Part shown: positions 8,798 through 16,700 of the stretch, in pieces
How positions within the stretch are numbered: the stretch's first letter is position 1
Layout: each line of letters starts with the position of its first letter
From: Duganella qianjiadongensis
GTDB lineage: Bacteria; Pseudomonadota; Gammaproteobacteria; Burkholderiales; Burkholderiaceae_D
NCBI RefSeq assembly: GCF_009857915.1
Contig: NZ_WWCM01000018.1
Coordinates: forward strand, 1-64,000
Direction of reading: 5' to 3'
Length of the DNA stretch: 64,000 nucleotides
The notes under the pieces: model-generated
The model's input: only the letters and a program-made list of their open reading frames with translations
What the model was told of the DNA's origin: nothing
Database searches by the model: none
Position numbers and translations under genes: made by a program

Positions 8798-9508
8798 ATG
8801 CTGCGCATGAAAAACCTGAGCAAAGTCCACCGCACCCACATGATAGAAACCCACGCCCTGCGCGGCTTCGAAATCAACGTCCAGCAGGGCGAGTTCGTCA
8901 CCGTGACCGGGCCCTCCGGCTCCGGCAAGACCAGCTTCCTCAACATCGCCGGCCTGCTGGAAGAATTCACCGATGGCGAATACATCCTCGATGGCATCAA
9001 CGTCAAAGGCATGAACGACAACGCCCGCTCGCGCCTGCGCAACGAAAAACTGGGTTTCATCTTCCAGGGCTTCAACCTGATTCCCGACCTGTCGCTGTTC
9101 GATAACGTCGATGTGCCGCTGCGCTACCGCGGCTTCAATGCAGCCGAACGTAAGGAACGCATCGAGGACGCACTGGCCAAAGTAGGCCTGGGCTCGCGCA
9201 TGAAGCACTATCCGGCCGAACTGTCCGGCGGCCAGCAACAGCGCGTGGCCATTGCCCGCGCGCTGGCCGGCTCGCCCAAGCTGCTGCTGGCCGACGAACC
9301 GACCGGCAATCTCGATACCCAGATGGCGCGCGGGGTGATGGAACTGCTGGAAGAAATCAATGCGCAGGGCACCACCATCCTGATGGTGACGCACGATCCG
9401 GAACTGGCCGTGCGCTCGCAGCGCAATGTGCACATCATCGACGGACAGGTGGCCGATCTGGTGCGCAAAGCGCCTACGCTGGTCCAGCCTCACAGCCACA
9501 CGGCGTAA
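8798..9508 (+). CDS. ABC transporter ATPase, MacB/LolD type
   Basis: Cytoplasmic ATPase that powers the permease pair encoded just downstream. It is 236 residues with Walker A GPSGSGKTS, Q-loop FQGFNL, signature LSGGQQQRVAIARAL, Walker B LLLADEPTGNLDT and the switch histidine MVTHD. The TGNLD after Walker B and the small size place it with the MacB/LolD/FtsE family. It starts 16 bp after the adaptor gene with a modest SD; an in-frame ATG nine bases later (8807) is also possible. The substrate cannot be read from the sequence; MacAB-type systems export peptides, macrolides or lipid-linked molecules rather than import. Confidence 0.93.
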   Translation: MLRMKNLSKVHRTHMIETHALRGFEINVQQGEFVTVTGPSGSGKTSFLNIAGLLEEFTDGEYILDGINVKGMNDNARSRLRNEKLGFIFQGFNLIPDLSLFDNVDVPLRYRGFNAAERKERIEDALAKVGLGSRMKHYPAELSGGQQQRVAIARALAGSPKLLLADEPTGNLDTQMARGVMELLEEINAQGTTILMVTHDPELAVRSQRNVHIIDGQVADLVRKAPTLVQPHSHTA

Positions 9509-9518
9509 GGAGCGCAGC

Positions 9519-10835
9519 ATGTTCCAGTACTACTTCATGCTCGGCCTGCGCAGCCTGCGCCGCAATCCGGCCCTGACAGCGCTGATGGTGCTGACGCTGG
9601 CCGTGGGCGTAGCGGCCAGCATCGCTACGCTGACCATACTGCACGTGATGTCGGGCGACCCGATACCGCACAAGAGCGACCGCCTGCTGGTGCCGGTGAT
9701 CGACAACGGTCCGCTGGCCGGCTACACGGCGGGCGAGGAGCCCAACGACCGCCAGCTCAGCTACCGCGACGCTAGCAACCTGCTGGCCAATAAAGTGGCC
9801 GAGCGCAGCACCGCCCTTTACGGCATCAGCGTGGCGGTGGAACCGGCACGTAAGGATCTGGCGCTGTTCAATGCCCGCGGGCTGGCGCCCACCAGCGACT
9901 TCTTCAACATGTTCGAAGTACCGTTCCGCTACGGTCAGGGCTGGAGTCCGGCCGAGGATAAATCTGCCGCCGATGTGGTGGTACTGAGCCGCAAACTGGC
10001 CGAGAAACTGTATGGCGACAGCGATCCTACCGGCCAGCGCCTGCGCATCAACGGCCAGCAGTATCAGGTGACCGGTGTGCTCGACACATGGAACGTGGTG
10101 CCGCGCTTCCACCGCATCATCGGCACGCCAGACGGCGCCTTCAGCGACGAAGATGAACTGTATCTACCGTTTGCCACCAGCGTGCGGCACGAAATGCAGC
10201 GCAACGGTAACTCCAGCTGCAGCGGCGATATCGCCCCCGGCTATCAGGCCTACCTCGATTCGGAATGCACCTGGATACAGTTCTGGTTCGAGCTGCGCAG
10301 CGCGCGCGAACGGGGCACCCTGCAGGACTATCTGAACAGCTACGCCACCGAGCAGCGCAAGCTGGGACGCATGCAGCGCCAGGCGCCCAACAAGCTGTAC
10401 GACGTGCGCGAATGGCTAGACTATATGAAAGTAGTAGGCAACGACAACAAGCTGTCGGCCTGGCTGGCCTTCGGTTTCCTGATCCTGTGTCTGGTCAATA
10501 CCATCGGCCTGCTGCTGGCCAAATTCTCCGTGCGCGCCGCCGAAGTGGGCATACGCCGCGCACTGGGCGCCTCGCGGCGCGAAATTTTCCAGCAGTTTCT
10601 GATCGAGACTACCGTGATCGGGCTAGCTGGCGGCCTGCTTGGCCTGCTGCTGGCTTTCGGTGCGCTGGCACTGATCGCCATGCAGTCGAAAGCGCTGACG
10701 GTGGTGGCGCATATGGACTGGCTGATGCTGCTGCTGACCTTTGCCCTGTCCGTGCTGGCGGCGGTACTGGCCGGGCTGCTGCCGACGTGGCGCGCCTGCC
10801 AGACCACCCCCGCCCTGCAACTGAAATCCCAGTAG
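9519..10835 (+). CDS. FtsX/MacB-type ABC permease, subunit 1
   Basis: Inner-membrane permease of 438 residues with the MacB layout: one N-terminal membrane helix (about 17-42), a periplasmic MacB_PCD domain (about 45-310), then three helices forming the FtsX domain, with the characteristic AAEVGIRRALGASRREIFQQFLIE between the first two. The periplasmic domain holds two nearby cysteines in SSCSG and SECTW that could form a disulphide. It starts ten bases after the ATPase stop with SD TAAGGAG. It probably pairs with the second permease to make a heterodimer, rather than each being fused to an ATPase as in MacB. Confidence 0.9.
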   Translation: MFQYYFMLGLRSLRRNPALTALMVLTLAVGVAASIATLTILHVMSGDPIPHKSDRLLVPVIDNGPLAGYTAGEEPNDRQLSYRDASNLLANKVAERSTALYGISVAVEPARKDLALFNARGLAPTSDFFNMFEVPFRYGQGWSPAEDKSAADVVVLSRKLAEKLYGDSDPTGQRLRINGQQYQVTGVLDTWNVVPRFHRIIGTPDGAFSDEDELYLPFATSVRHEMQRNGNSSCSGDIAPGYQAYLDSECTWIQFWFELRSARERGTLQDYLNSYATEQRKLGRMQRQAPNKLYDVREWLDYMKVVGNDNKLSAWLAFGFLILCLVNTIGLLLAKFSVRAAEVGIRRALGASRREIFQQFLIETTVIGLAGGLLGLLLAFGALALIAMQSKALTVVAHMDWLMLLLTFALSVLAAVLAGLLPTWRACQTTPALQLKSQ

Positions 10836-10880
10836 CGCACCGCTGCGCTGTTACGTACCCGACTTAAGGAACACTGCACC

Positions 10881-12116
10881 ATGCAACTGCACCCCATACT
10901 GTCTGCGCTGATGCGCAACAAGACCGGACCGCTACTGGTTGCCGTACAGGTTGCGCTCAGCCTGGCCATCCTCGCCAATGCACTGCACATCGTGCAGGTG
11001 CGGCAGGCCGTGGCCAGCCGTCCCAGCGGCATCGAACACGAAGCCGATGTGTACTCGCTGCGGATACGCCATCTCGACCACCGCGACCATCAGGCCCAGC
11101 TCAACGAGCAGCGGCGCGAAACCGCCATCCTGCGCGCGGTGAGCGGCGTACAGTCGGTGTCCTATACCACCCAGATGCCGCTGTCACGCTCGGGCAATTA
11201 CTCGGGCCTGTCGCTGGACCGCAAGCAGCTCACTTCCAGCGTCTCGGCCACTACCTACTACTCGCCCGATTCGCTGATCCACACCTGGGGCCTGCAGCTG
11301 CATGAAGGGCGCGATTTCCAGCCCGGCGAAGTGCCCGAGATCGACACCAATACCAGCCAGGACTACCCGCACAGCGTGATCATCACGCGCCAGCTGGGAG
11401 CGAAGCTATGGCCCGATAGCAGCAGCTATCTGGGCAAGACGGTGTACTACGGCACAGGTGCCAGCGCCAAGGAACTGCGCGTGGTGGGCGTGGTGGCGCG
11501 CCTGCAGACGCCGGGGGCACAGATCACCGAACAGGCCGATTTCTCCATACTGCTACCGGCCCGCCTGACTGGCGACGATCTCTCCACCTACACCATCCGC
11601 ACCGAACCGGGCCAGCTGGACCGGGTGATGAAGGAAACCGAAACGGCCATCCGCAACGCCTCGGCCAGCCCGGTCATCACGCGCCTGCAAGCGGTCAGCG
11701 AAATGCGACGCGACCGCTATCGCGCCGATCAGGCGCTGGCGTGGATGCTGGTTACTGTCAGCGTGCTGCTGTTGCTGATCACGGCCAGCGGCATTGTCGG
11801 CATGGCCAGCCTGTGGGTGACCCAGCGACGCAAGCAGATCGGCGTGCGGCGCGCGCTCGGTGCGCGCCGCAGCGATATTCTGCGCTACTTCATCGCCGAA
11901 AATCTGCTAATCACCAGCGCCGGCGTGGTCGCCGGCGTGCTGCTGGCACTGGCACTGAACCAGCTGCTGGTGAGCCAGCTGGAGCTGCCACGCCTGCCCG
12001 CCGGCTACCTGCTGGCCGGCGCCGGCCTGCTGTGGGCGCTGGGCGTGGCGGCCGTGTACGGACCGGCGTGGCGTGCTGCCAGCATTTCGCCGGCCACCGC
12101 CACGCGCAGTACCTGA
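10881..12116 (+). CDS. FtsX/MacB-type ABC permease, subunit 2
   Basis: Second permease of 411 residues, with an N-terminal helix (about 17-40), a periplasmic domain and a C-terminal FtsX domain carrying RRKQIGVRRALGARRSDILRYF. The region VLLLLITASGIVGMASLWV forms the first of the three C-terminal helices. SD TTAAGGAAC is well placed and the gene follows subunit 1 by 45 bp. Two different permeases with one ATPase and one adaptor is a common genomic arrangement of MacAB-like exporters linked to two-component genes. Confidence 0.9.
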   Translation: MQLHPILSALMRNKTGPLLVAVQVALSLAILANALHIVQVRQAVASRPSGIEHEADVYSLRIRHLDHRDHQAQLNEQRRETAILRAVSGVQSVSYTTQMPLSRSGNYSGLSLDRKQLTSSVSATTYYSPDSLIHTWGLQLHEGRDFQPGEVPEIDTNTSQDYPHSVIITRQLGAKLWPDSSSYLGKTVYYGTGASAKELRVVGVVARLQTPGAQITEQADFSILLPARLTGDDLSTYTIRTEPGQLDRVMKETETAIRNASASPVITRLQAVSEMRRDRYRADQALAWMLVTVSVLLLLITASGIVGMASLWVTQRRKQIGVRRALGARRSDILRYFIAENLLITSAGVVAGVLLALALNQLLVSQLELPRLPAGYLLAGAGLLWALGVAAVYGPAWRAASISPATATRST

Positions 12117-12157
12117 ACCAGTATCTGACGCCGCATCCGGCGCAGTCGCTGAACCCT

Positions 12158-12181
12158 GCTGCGGGGATCCCCGCCCGCAGC
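12158..12181 (+). promoter_or_regulatory. GC-rich hairpin between the permease and regulator genes
   Basis: A seven-base-pair stem (GCTGCGG / CCGCAGC) lies in the 87-bp gap before the NtrC-family gene. No U-run follows, so it is more likely an mRNA-stability or attenuation element that separates exporter and regulator expression levels than a full terminator. Confidence 0.3.
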
Positions 12182-12203
12182 ATGACAATGATATGCTTGC
12201 AAC

Positions 12204-13538
12204 ATGCCTACCGTTTTAATCATCGACGACAACGCTGCCGTCGCCATCGCACTGGAAGTGCTGTTCTCGCTACACGAGATCGATGCGCTGCGCGCTGCCA
12301 CGCCGGAAGAAGGGCTGGCCCTGCTGGCGCGCCACCCGGTCGATCTGGTGATACAGGACATGAACTTCAGCGCCGACACCACCTCGGGCGAGGAAGGTAC
12401 GGCGCTGTTCCGCGCCATCCGCGCAGGCTATCCCGATCTGCCGGTCATCCTGCTGACGGCATGGACCCATCTCGATGCGGCGGTGGAGCTGGTCAAGGCC
12501 GGCGCGGCCGACTATCTGGCCAAGCCGTGGGATGACCCGCGCCTGATCGCCAGCGTCAACAACCTGATCGACCTGGGCCGCACCAAACGCGCCCTGCAGC
12601 AGCGCCTGCAGAGCGAGCAGCGCCAGCGCCACGCGCTGGAAAGCGAATACGATCTGCGCGGCATGGTGTGGCAGGACCCGGCGACGGAGCGGGTCATCCA
12701 TCTGGCCTGTCAGGTGGCGCGGGCCGACGTGCCGGTGCTGATCAACGGCCCCAATGGCACCGGCAAGGAAGGCATCGCCGCCATCATCCAGGCCAATTCC
12801 AGCGTGCGCAACGGCCCCTTCGTGGTGCTCAACTGCGGCGCCCTGCCGTCCGAGCTGATCGAAGCGGAACTGTTCGGCGCCGAAGCCGGTGCCTACACGG
12901 GCGCCTCGCGTGCGCGCGAAGGCAAGTTCGAAGCAGCCGACGGCGGCACCCTGTTCCTCGATGAAATCGGTAACCTGCCGCTGGCCGGCCAGATGAAGCT
13001 GCTGCGGGTGCTGGAAACGGGACGCTTCGAGCGGCTCGGTTCCAACCGCGAGCGGCAGGTGAAAGTGCGCGTGATCAGCGCCACCAATGCCGATCTGCCC
13101 GCCATGATCCGGGCCGGCAGCTTCCGCGAAGACCTGTTCTACCGCCTCAACGTGATCGAACTCAGGCTGCCGCCACTGGCGGCGCGTCCGGCCGACATAC
13201 TGCCGCTGGCGCGCCACTTCCTGGGTACCCAGGCGCGGCCGCTGCATCCGTCGGCACAGGCGGCACTGCTGGCGCATAACTGGCCCGGCAATGTACGCGA
13301 ACTGAAAAACGTCATGGCGCGCGCCGCCCTGCTGGCCAGCGGCGACGCCATCAGGGTGGCCGATCTGGGCCTGCCGGCCGCGGGCAATGAGGACGCCGTG
13401 CGCGAGCCGGACCGCGATGCCATCGGGCTGGCACTGAGCCGCGCCGGCGGCGTGGTAGCGCAGGCCGCCGCCGAACTGGGGCTATCACGTCAGGCGCTGT
13501 ACCGCCGCATGGAGCGGCTGGGCATCGCCCGTCCCTGA
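12204..13538 (+). CDS. Sigma-54-dependent response regulator, NtrC family
   Basis: Transcription activator of 444 residues in three parts. The receiver domain (1-120) has the acidic pair D8/D9, phospho-acceptor D52 in VIQDMNF, and K107 in YLAKPW. The AAA+ domain (about 150-370) has Walker A GPNGTGKE (182-189), the sigma-54 contact loop as GAYTGA (229-234; the commonest form is GAFTGA) and Walker B GGTLFLDEIG. A Fis-type helix-turn-helix ends the protein (AAELGLSRQALYRRMERLGI). Its operon has a sigma-54 promoter and GCGGACA repeats, so it likely activates its own operon. The same repeats precede the Tld/MoxR operon, which I infer to be a second target. Its stop overlaps the kinase start (TGATG). 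Confidence 0.93.
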   Translation: MPTVLIIDDNAAVAIALEVLFSLHEIDALRAATPEEGLALLARHPVDLVIQDMNFSADTTSGEEGTALFRAIRAGYPDLPVILLTAWTHLDAAVELVKAGAADYLAKPWDDPRLIASVNNLIDLGRTKRALQQRLQSEQRQRHALESEYDLRGMVWQDPATERVIHLACQVARADVPVLINGPNGTGKEGIAAIIQANSSVRNGPFVVLNCGALPSELIEAELFGAEAGAYTGASRAREGKFEAADGGTLFLDEIGNLPLAGQMKLLRVLETGRFERLGSNRERQVKVRVISATNADLPAMIRAGSFREDLFYRLNVIELRLPPLAARPADILPLARHFLGTQARPLHPSAQAALLAHNWPGNVRELKNVMARAALLASGDAIRVADLGLPAAGNEDAVREPDRDAIGLALSRAGGVVAQAAAELGLSRQALYRRMERLGIARP

Positions 13539-14905
13539 TGCAGCGCCCTGCCTCGCGCCGTGCGCCCATGCGGCTCTCGCTGCTGACGCGCTGGACGGCC
13601 ATGATCGCCACCCTGCTCACGCTGGGCATGCTGATCGCACTGGCCCTGCTGCACTACCTGCCGGACCAGCCATGGCTGGTGCTGGCGATCTGCCTGCTGT
13701 GCGTGCTCCCTATCGGCATCATCACCATCCGTGCCCAGCTGGAGACCATGCTGTCGCTGTTCCGTGCCCTGAGCGGCACCGTCACCAGCTACCGCGACGG
13801 CGACTTTTCCTTCAGCCTGCACTGGCCGCAGAACGATGAGCTGAGCGATCTGGTCGCCGCCCACAACGCGCTGGGCGACGTACTGCGCCAGCAGCGGCTC
13901 GATCTGGTACAGCGCGAACTGCTGCTCGATACCATGGTACAGAACACACCTGTCGCCATGCTGCTGCATAACGATAGCGGCACCATCGTGTATGCCAATA
14001 TCGCGGCACGCCAGCTGCTGCATCAGGGCCACAAGCTGGAGGGCCACAAGCTCGACGCCATCCTTGCGCAAGCCACCCCGGCGCTGCGCGAAGCGCTGGA
14101 CCGGGGCGGCGACGGGCTGTTCACCGGCAGTGGCGCCGATCCGGCCGCCGAGGCAGAAGACGAGGAAGTGTTCCACCTGGCGCGCCGGCGCTTCCACCTG
14201 AATGGCCGCCAGCACGAATTGCTGCTCTTGCGCCAGCTGACCATGGAACTGCGCCGGCAGGAAGTGCAGACCTGGAAGAAGGTCATACGGGTGATCAGCC
14301 ATGAACTGAATAACTCGCTGGCGCCGCTCACCTCGCTTGCCCATTCGGGTGCCGAGCTGGTCAGGCGCGGCCAGACCGAAAGGCTGCCGCAGATACTGGC
14401 CACCATCGAAGAACGCACGCGCCATCTGGAGAGTTTCATTCTCGGCTATGCGCGCTTTGCCAAGCTGCCGGCGCCGCATGCAACGCCGCAGAACTGGAAC
14501 GAGTTTCTGGCGCAGCTGGGCGAGCTGGCGACCTTCAGGCTGCTCGGCAAACCACCGGCCGAAGCGGCCAGTTTCGATCCGGCCCAGTTGCAGCAGGCCC
14601 TGCTCAACCTGCTCAAGAATGCGCACGAATCGGGCTCGCCAGCCGATGCCGTGGCACTCGAAGTCAGGCCGCTGCCCGGCGCTGTGCGCATCGACGTACA
14701 TGACCGCGGCCCCGGCATGAGCGAAACGGTGCTGGCCAATGCGCTGGTGCCGTTCTATTCCACCAAGCGCAGCGGCACCGGACTGGGTCTGGCACTGGCG
14801 CGCGAAATCGCCGAAGCCCATGGCGGCCGCATCCTGCTGGCCAACCGCCCCGGCGGCGGTCTGAGCGTCACTCTATTCCTGCCAGTGTCTGCAGCGCACC
14901 ACTAA
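13538..14905 (+). CDS. Membrane histidine kinase, NtrY/NtrB-like, partner of the upstream regulator
   Basis: Sensor kinase of 455 residues. Two membrane helices (about 19-40 and 45-64) are joined by only a few residues, so there is essentially no periplasmic sensor; signals may be read within the membrane or by the cytoplasmic PAS-like domain (about 128-235). The phospho-acceptor is H255 in VISHELNNSLAPL. The ATPase has the N-box LLNLLKNAHES, G1 HDRGPGM, and G2 GTGLGLALAREIAEAHGG. It is translationally coupled to the regulator through a TGATG overlap and ends the operon. No terminator with a U-run is visible in the 218 bp that follow. Confidence 0.92.
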   Translation: MQRPASRRAPMRLSLLTRWTAMIATLLTLGMLIALALLHYLPDQPWLVLAICLLCVLPIGIITIRAQLETMLSLFRALSGTVTSYRDGDFSFSLHWPQNDELSDLVAAHNALGDVLRQQRLDLVQRELLLDTMVQNTPVAMLLHNDSGTIVYANIAARQLLHQGHKLEGHKLDAILAQATPALREALDRGGDGLFTGSGADPAAEAEDEEVFHLARRRFHLNGRQHELLLLRQLTMELRRQEVQTWKKVIRVISHELNNSLAPLTSLAHSGAELVRRGQTERLPQILATIEERTRHLESFILGYARFAKLPAPHATPQNWNEFLAQLGELATFRLLGKPPAEAASFDPAQLQQALLNLLKNAHESGSPADAVALEVRPLPGAVRIDVHDRGPGMSETVLANALVPFYSTKRSGTGLGLALAREIAEAHGGRILLANRPGGGLSVTLFLPVSAAHH

Positions 14906-15038
14906 ACAGGCTGATAGCAGCATGATCGCCAGATGATATTTTGCACAACAGAAATTGTATTTAGGAAAACATTCCCCATTTAGCCCCTGAGTTAGCCGCG
15001 CGCTATCAGCACCCTCATTTTCATAAAAAAATAGCGAA

Positions 15039-15067
15039 TTGACATGTAAAAACCACAGGCGTACTTT
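15039..15067 (+). promoter_or_regulatory. Sigma-70 promoter for the PEP-CTERM gene
   Basis: Perfect -35 TTGACA (15039-15044), 17-bp spacer, then -10 TACTTT (15062-15067). Start of transcription near 15074 gives a 50-nt leader. The gap between the kinase stop and this gene is AT-rich compared with neighbours. Confidence 0.65.
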
Positions 15068-15123
15068 GACTCCGCAGTCAATGTTTTCGGGTTTTTTCTA
15101 AAATCTCACTTCGCGGGGATCAC

Positions 15124-15618
15124 ATGAAATTAACTTCACTTCTAGCAGCCGGCTTACTGGCTGCCGCTACCGGTAGCGTCAGCGCTAACGACTACACCGC
15201 CCCCGTCATCGCCATGGTCGGCGGTCCAACTAACTGGACCATCTCCTTCGGTACCTCCCACAACGATGGCCTGGCCTTCACCGACACTTACACCTTCACT
15301 TACTCCGGACTGCCGGGAACAGCCACCGGTTATTTCCTCAACGTTGCATCCATGGCTGGTGATCTGGACTTCAGTTCCGCCAAACTGAACGGCGCTGAAC
15401 TGGGCCCCGTCAATGCTGGCCCCATGTCCGGCATCGTCACCTTCACCCAGTCGGTTTCCGGCGTCATTTCATTGGTCATCAAAGGCACGGATCATGGCAC
15501 CGGCAGCTATGCCGGCACGCTCGATATTTCCGCTCCCGTACCTGAACCTGCCACCTACGGCATGATGCTGGGCGGTCTGGCCCTGCTGGGCGTGGTCGCC
15601 CGACGCCGCAAAGGCTAA
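15124..15618 (+). CDS. PEP-CTERM sorted exported protein
   Basis: Small surface protein of 164 residues with a signal peptide (MKLTSLLAAGLLAAATGSVSA) and a C-terminal sorting signal: VPEPATYGMMLGGLALLG followed by ARRRKG, the exosortase recognition tripartite signal (motif, helix, basic tail). The mature part (about 22-135) is Gly/Ser/Thr-rich, has no cysteine and looks beta-rich with FTDTYTFTYSG. Family knowledge: exosortase (EpsH/XrtA type) cleaves such proteins for extracellular, polysaccharide-linked placement. No exosortase is encoded in this window. It is a single-gene unit with its own promoter and terminator. Specific function unknown. Confidence 0.9.
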   Translation: MKLTSLLAAGLLAAATGSVSANDYTAPVIAMVGGPTNWTISFGTSHNDGLAFTDTYTFTYSGLPGTATGYFLNVASMAGDLDFSSAKLNGAELGPVNAGPMSGIVTFTQSVSGVISLVIKGTDHGTGSYAGTLDISAPVPEPATYGMMLGGLALLGVVARRRKG

Positions 15619-15628
15619 GCCCCCCACA

Positions 15629-15651
15629 AGACGCTACGGCGTCTTTTTTTT
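15629..15651 (+). terminator. Intrinsic terminator after the PEP-CTERM gene
   Basis: Stem AGACGC / GCGTCT with loop TACG followed by eight T residues, ten bases after the stop codon. A textbook Rho-independent terminator. Confidence 0.9.
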
Positions 15652-15683
15652 CGTCTGCGCCAGCCGGCTGCTAAACTGCCGGC

Positions 15684-16451
15684 ATGAAACTCACCGCACA
15701 AACCCGCTACGACGCACCCGGCCACCCGCCGGCCACCATCACCGAATTCCAGGGCGTACGCAGCCTGCACCTGGGCACCTCCTGGGTGCAGGGCGCCATG
15801 CGCATCGCCAAGCCCGACCAGATCGAACTCGAATATGTCCAGATGATGATGATGTGGCTGCTGTTCAATCCGCAGCCGCGTCAGGTGGTGCAACTGGGGC
15901 TGGGCAGCGCCGCCCTCACCAAGTTCTGCTACCGCCGCCTGCCCGATACCCGTGTCACCGCCATCGAACTCAACCCGAACGTGATCGCCATGTGCGAAGC
16001 CCAGTTCGCCCTGCCGCCGAACGACGAACGGCTGCAGGTGCGGGAAATGAATGCCATGGATTTCGTGCTCGATCCGGCCAACCACGGCAAGGTCGATATC
16101 CTGCAGGTCGACCTGTACGACGAGGAGGCGCGCGGCCCCGTACTCGACTCGCCGGAGTTCTATCAGGCCTGCTACGACTGCCTGAGCGCAGACGGCATGA
16201 TGACGACCAATGTGTTCGGCGACTTTTCCAACTATGACAAGAATCTGCAGGCCATGGAGCAGGTATTCGATGCCGTGGTCTGGTTACCGGAAGTACATGA
16301 CGCCAACATCATCGTGATCGCCTTCAAACGCGCGCCCGTGCTCGATTTCAGCGTGCTGTACGAACGGGCCGGGGCCATCAAGAAAGCCTATAACCTGCCT
16401 GCCAAATCGTGGGTGAACGGGCTCAAAGGCTGGATGCTAGATCAACATTGA
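15684..16451 (+). CDS. Spermidine synthase-like methyltransferase-fold protein
   Basis: A 255-residue cytosolic Rossmann-fold protein of the spermine/spermidine synthase family. The nucleotide-binding motif is VVQLGLGSAALTKF (about 68-81), followed by the acidic strand end AIELNPNVI and the segment VDILQVDLYDEEARGP, where true SpeE proteins carry the catalytic Asp motif (typically YDxIxxDxxxP). The N-terminal beta hairpin common in SpeE is short. Whether it makes polyamines is uncertain; many orphan members do not. It stands alone just after the PEP-CTERM terminator. Confidence 0.75.
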   Translation: MKLTAQTRYDAPGHPPATITEFQGVRSLHLGTSWVQGAMRIAKPDQIELEYVQMMMMWLLFNPQPRQVVQLGLGSAALTKFCYRRLPDTRVTAIELNPNVIAMCEAQFALPPNDERLQVREMNAMDFVLDPANHGKVDILQVDLYDEEARGPVLDSPEFYQACYDCLSADGMMTTNVFGDFSNYDKNLQAMEQVFDAVVWLPEVHDANIIVIAFKRAPVLDFSVLYERAGAIKKAYNLPAKSWVNGLKGWMLDQH

Positions 16452-16497
16452 GGCGCGCACTATTGCAGCGCACTGCGGGCTGATATGTGGTGGATTT

Positions 16498-16524
16498 GCA
16501 CCATTTTTCAGCAAAAAATGGTGC
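16498..16524. repeat. Perfect inverted repeat upstream of the TonB-dependent receptor
   Basis: Two 11-bp arms, GCACCATTTTT and AAAAATGGTGC, flank a five-base loop. The position, 47 bp after the spermidine synthase-like stop and 177 bp before the receptor start, fits either a bidirectional terminator (a T-run is inside the stem on either strand) or a regulator operator. Confidence 0.45.
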
Positions 16525-16700
16525 ATGCATCGAACATAATACGGCACGCACCAATTTAAAGCACGAAAAATTGCCGAATGTGCAGAATCTGCAACAAATA
16601 GGGGCAGCCACAATTGCGGCACTGCAAAAACTACCGTTAGTATTTTTCTCCGGCCTGCGCCAGTCACCTCGCCGCAGGTTCCAACTAGAAAGAGAAAACG

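Noticed and set aside
14906..15123. Sigma-54 promoter before the PEP-CTERM gene
   Set aside because: TTTGCA occurs at 14940-14945, but GG is missing 12 bp upstream; a good sigma-70 promoter is present instead.
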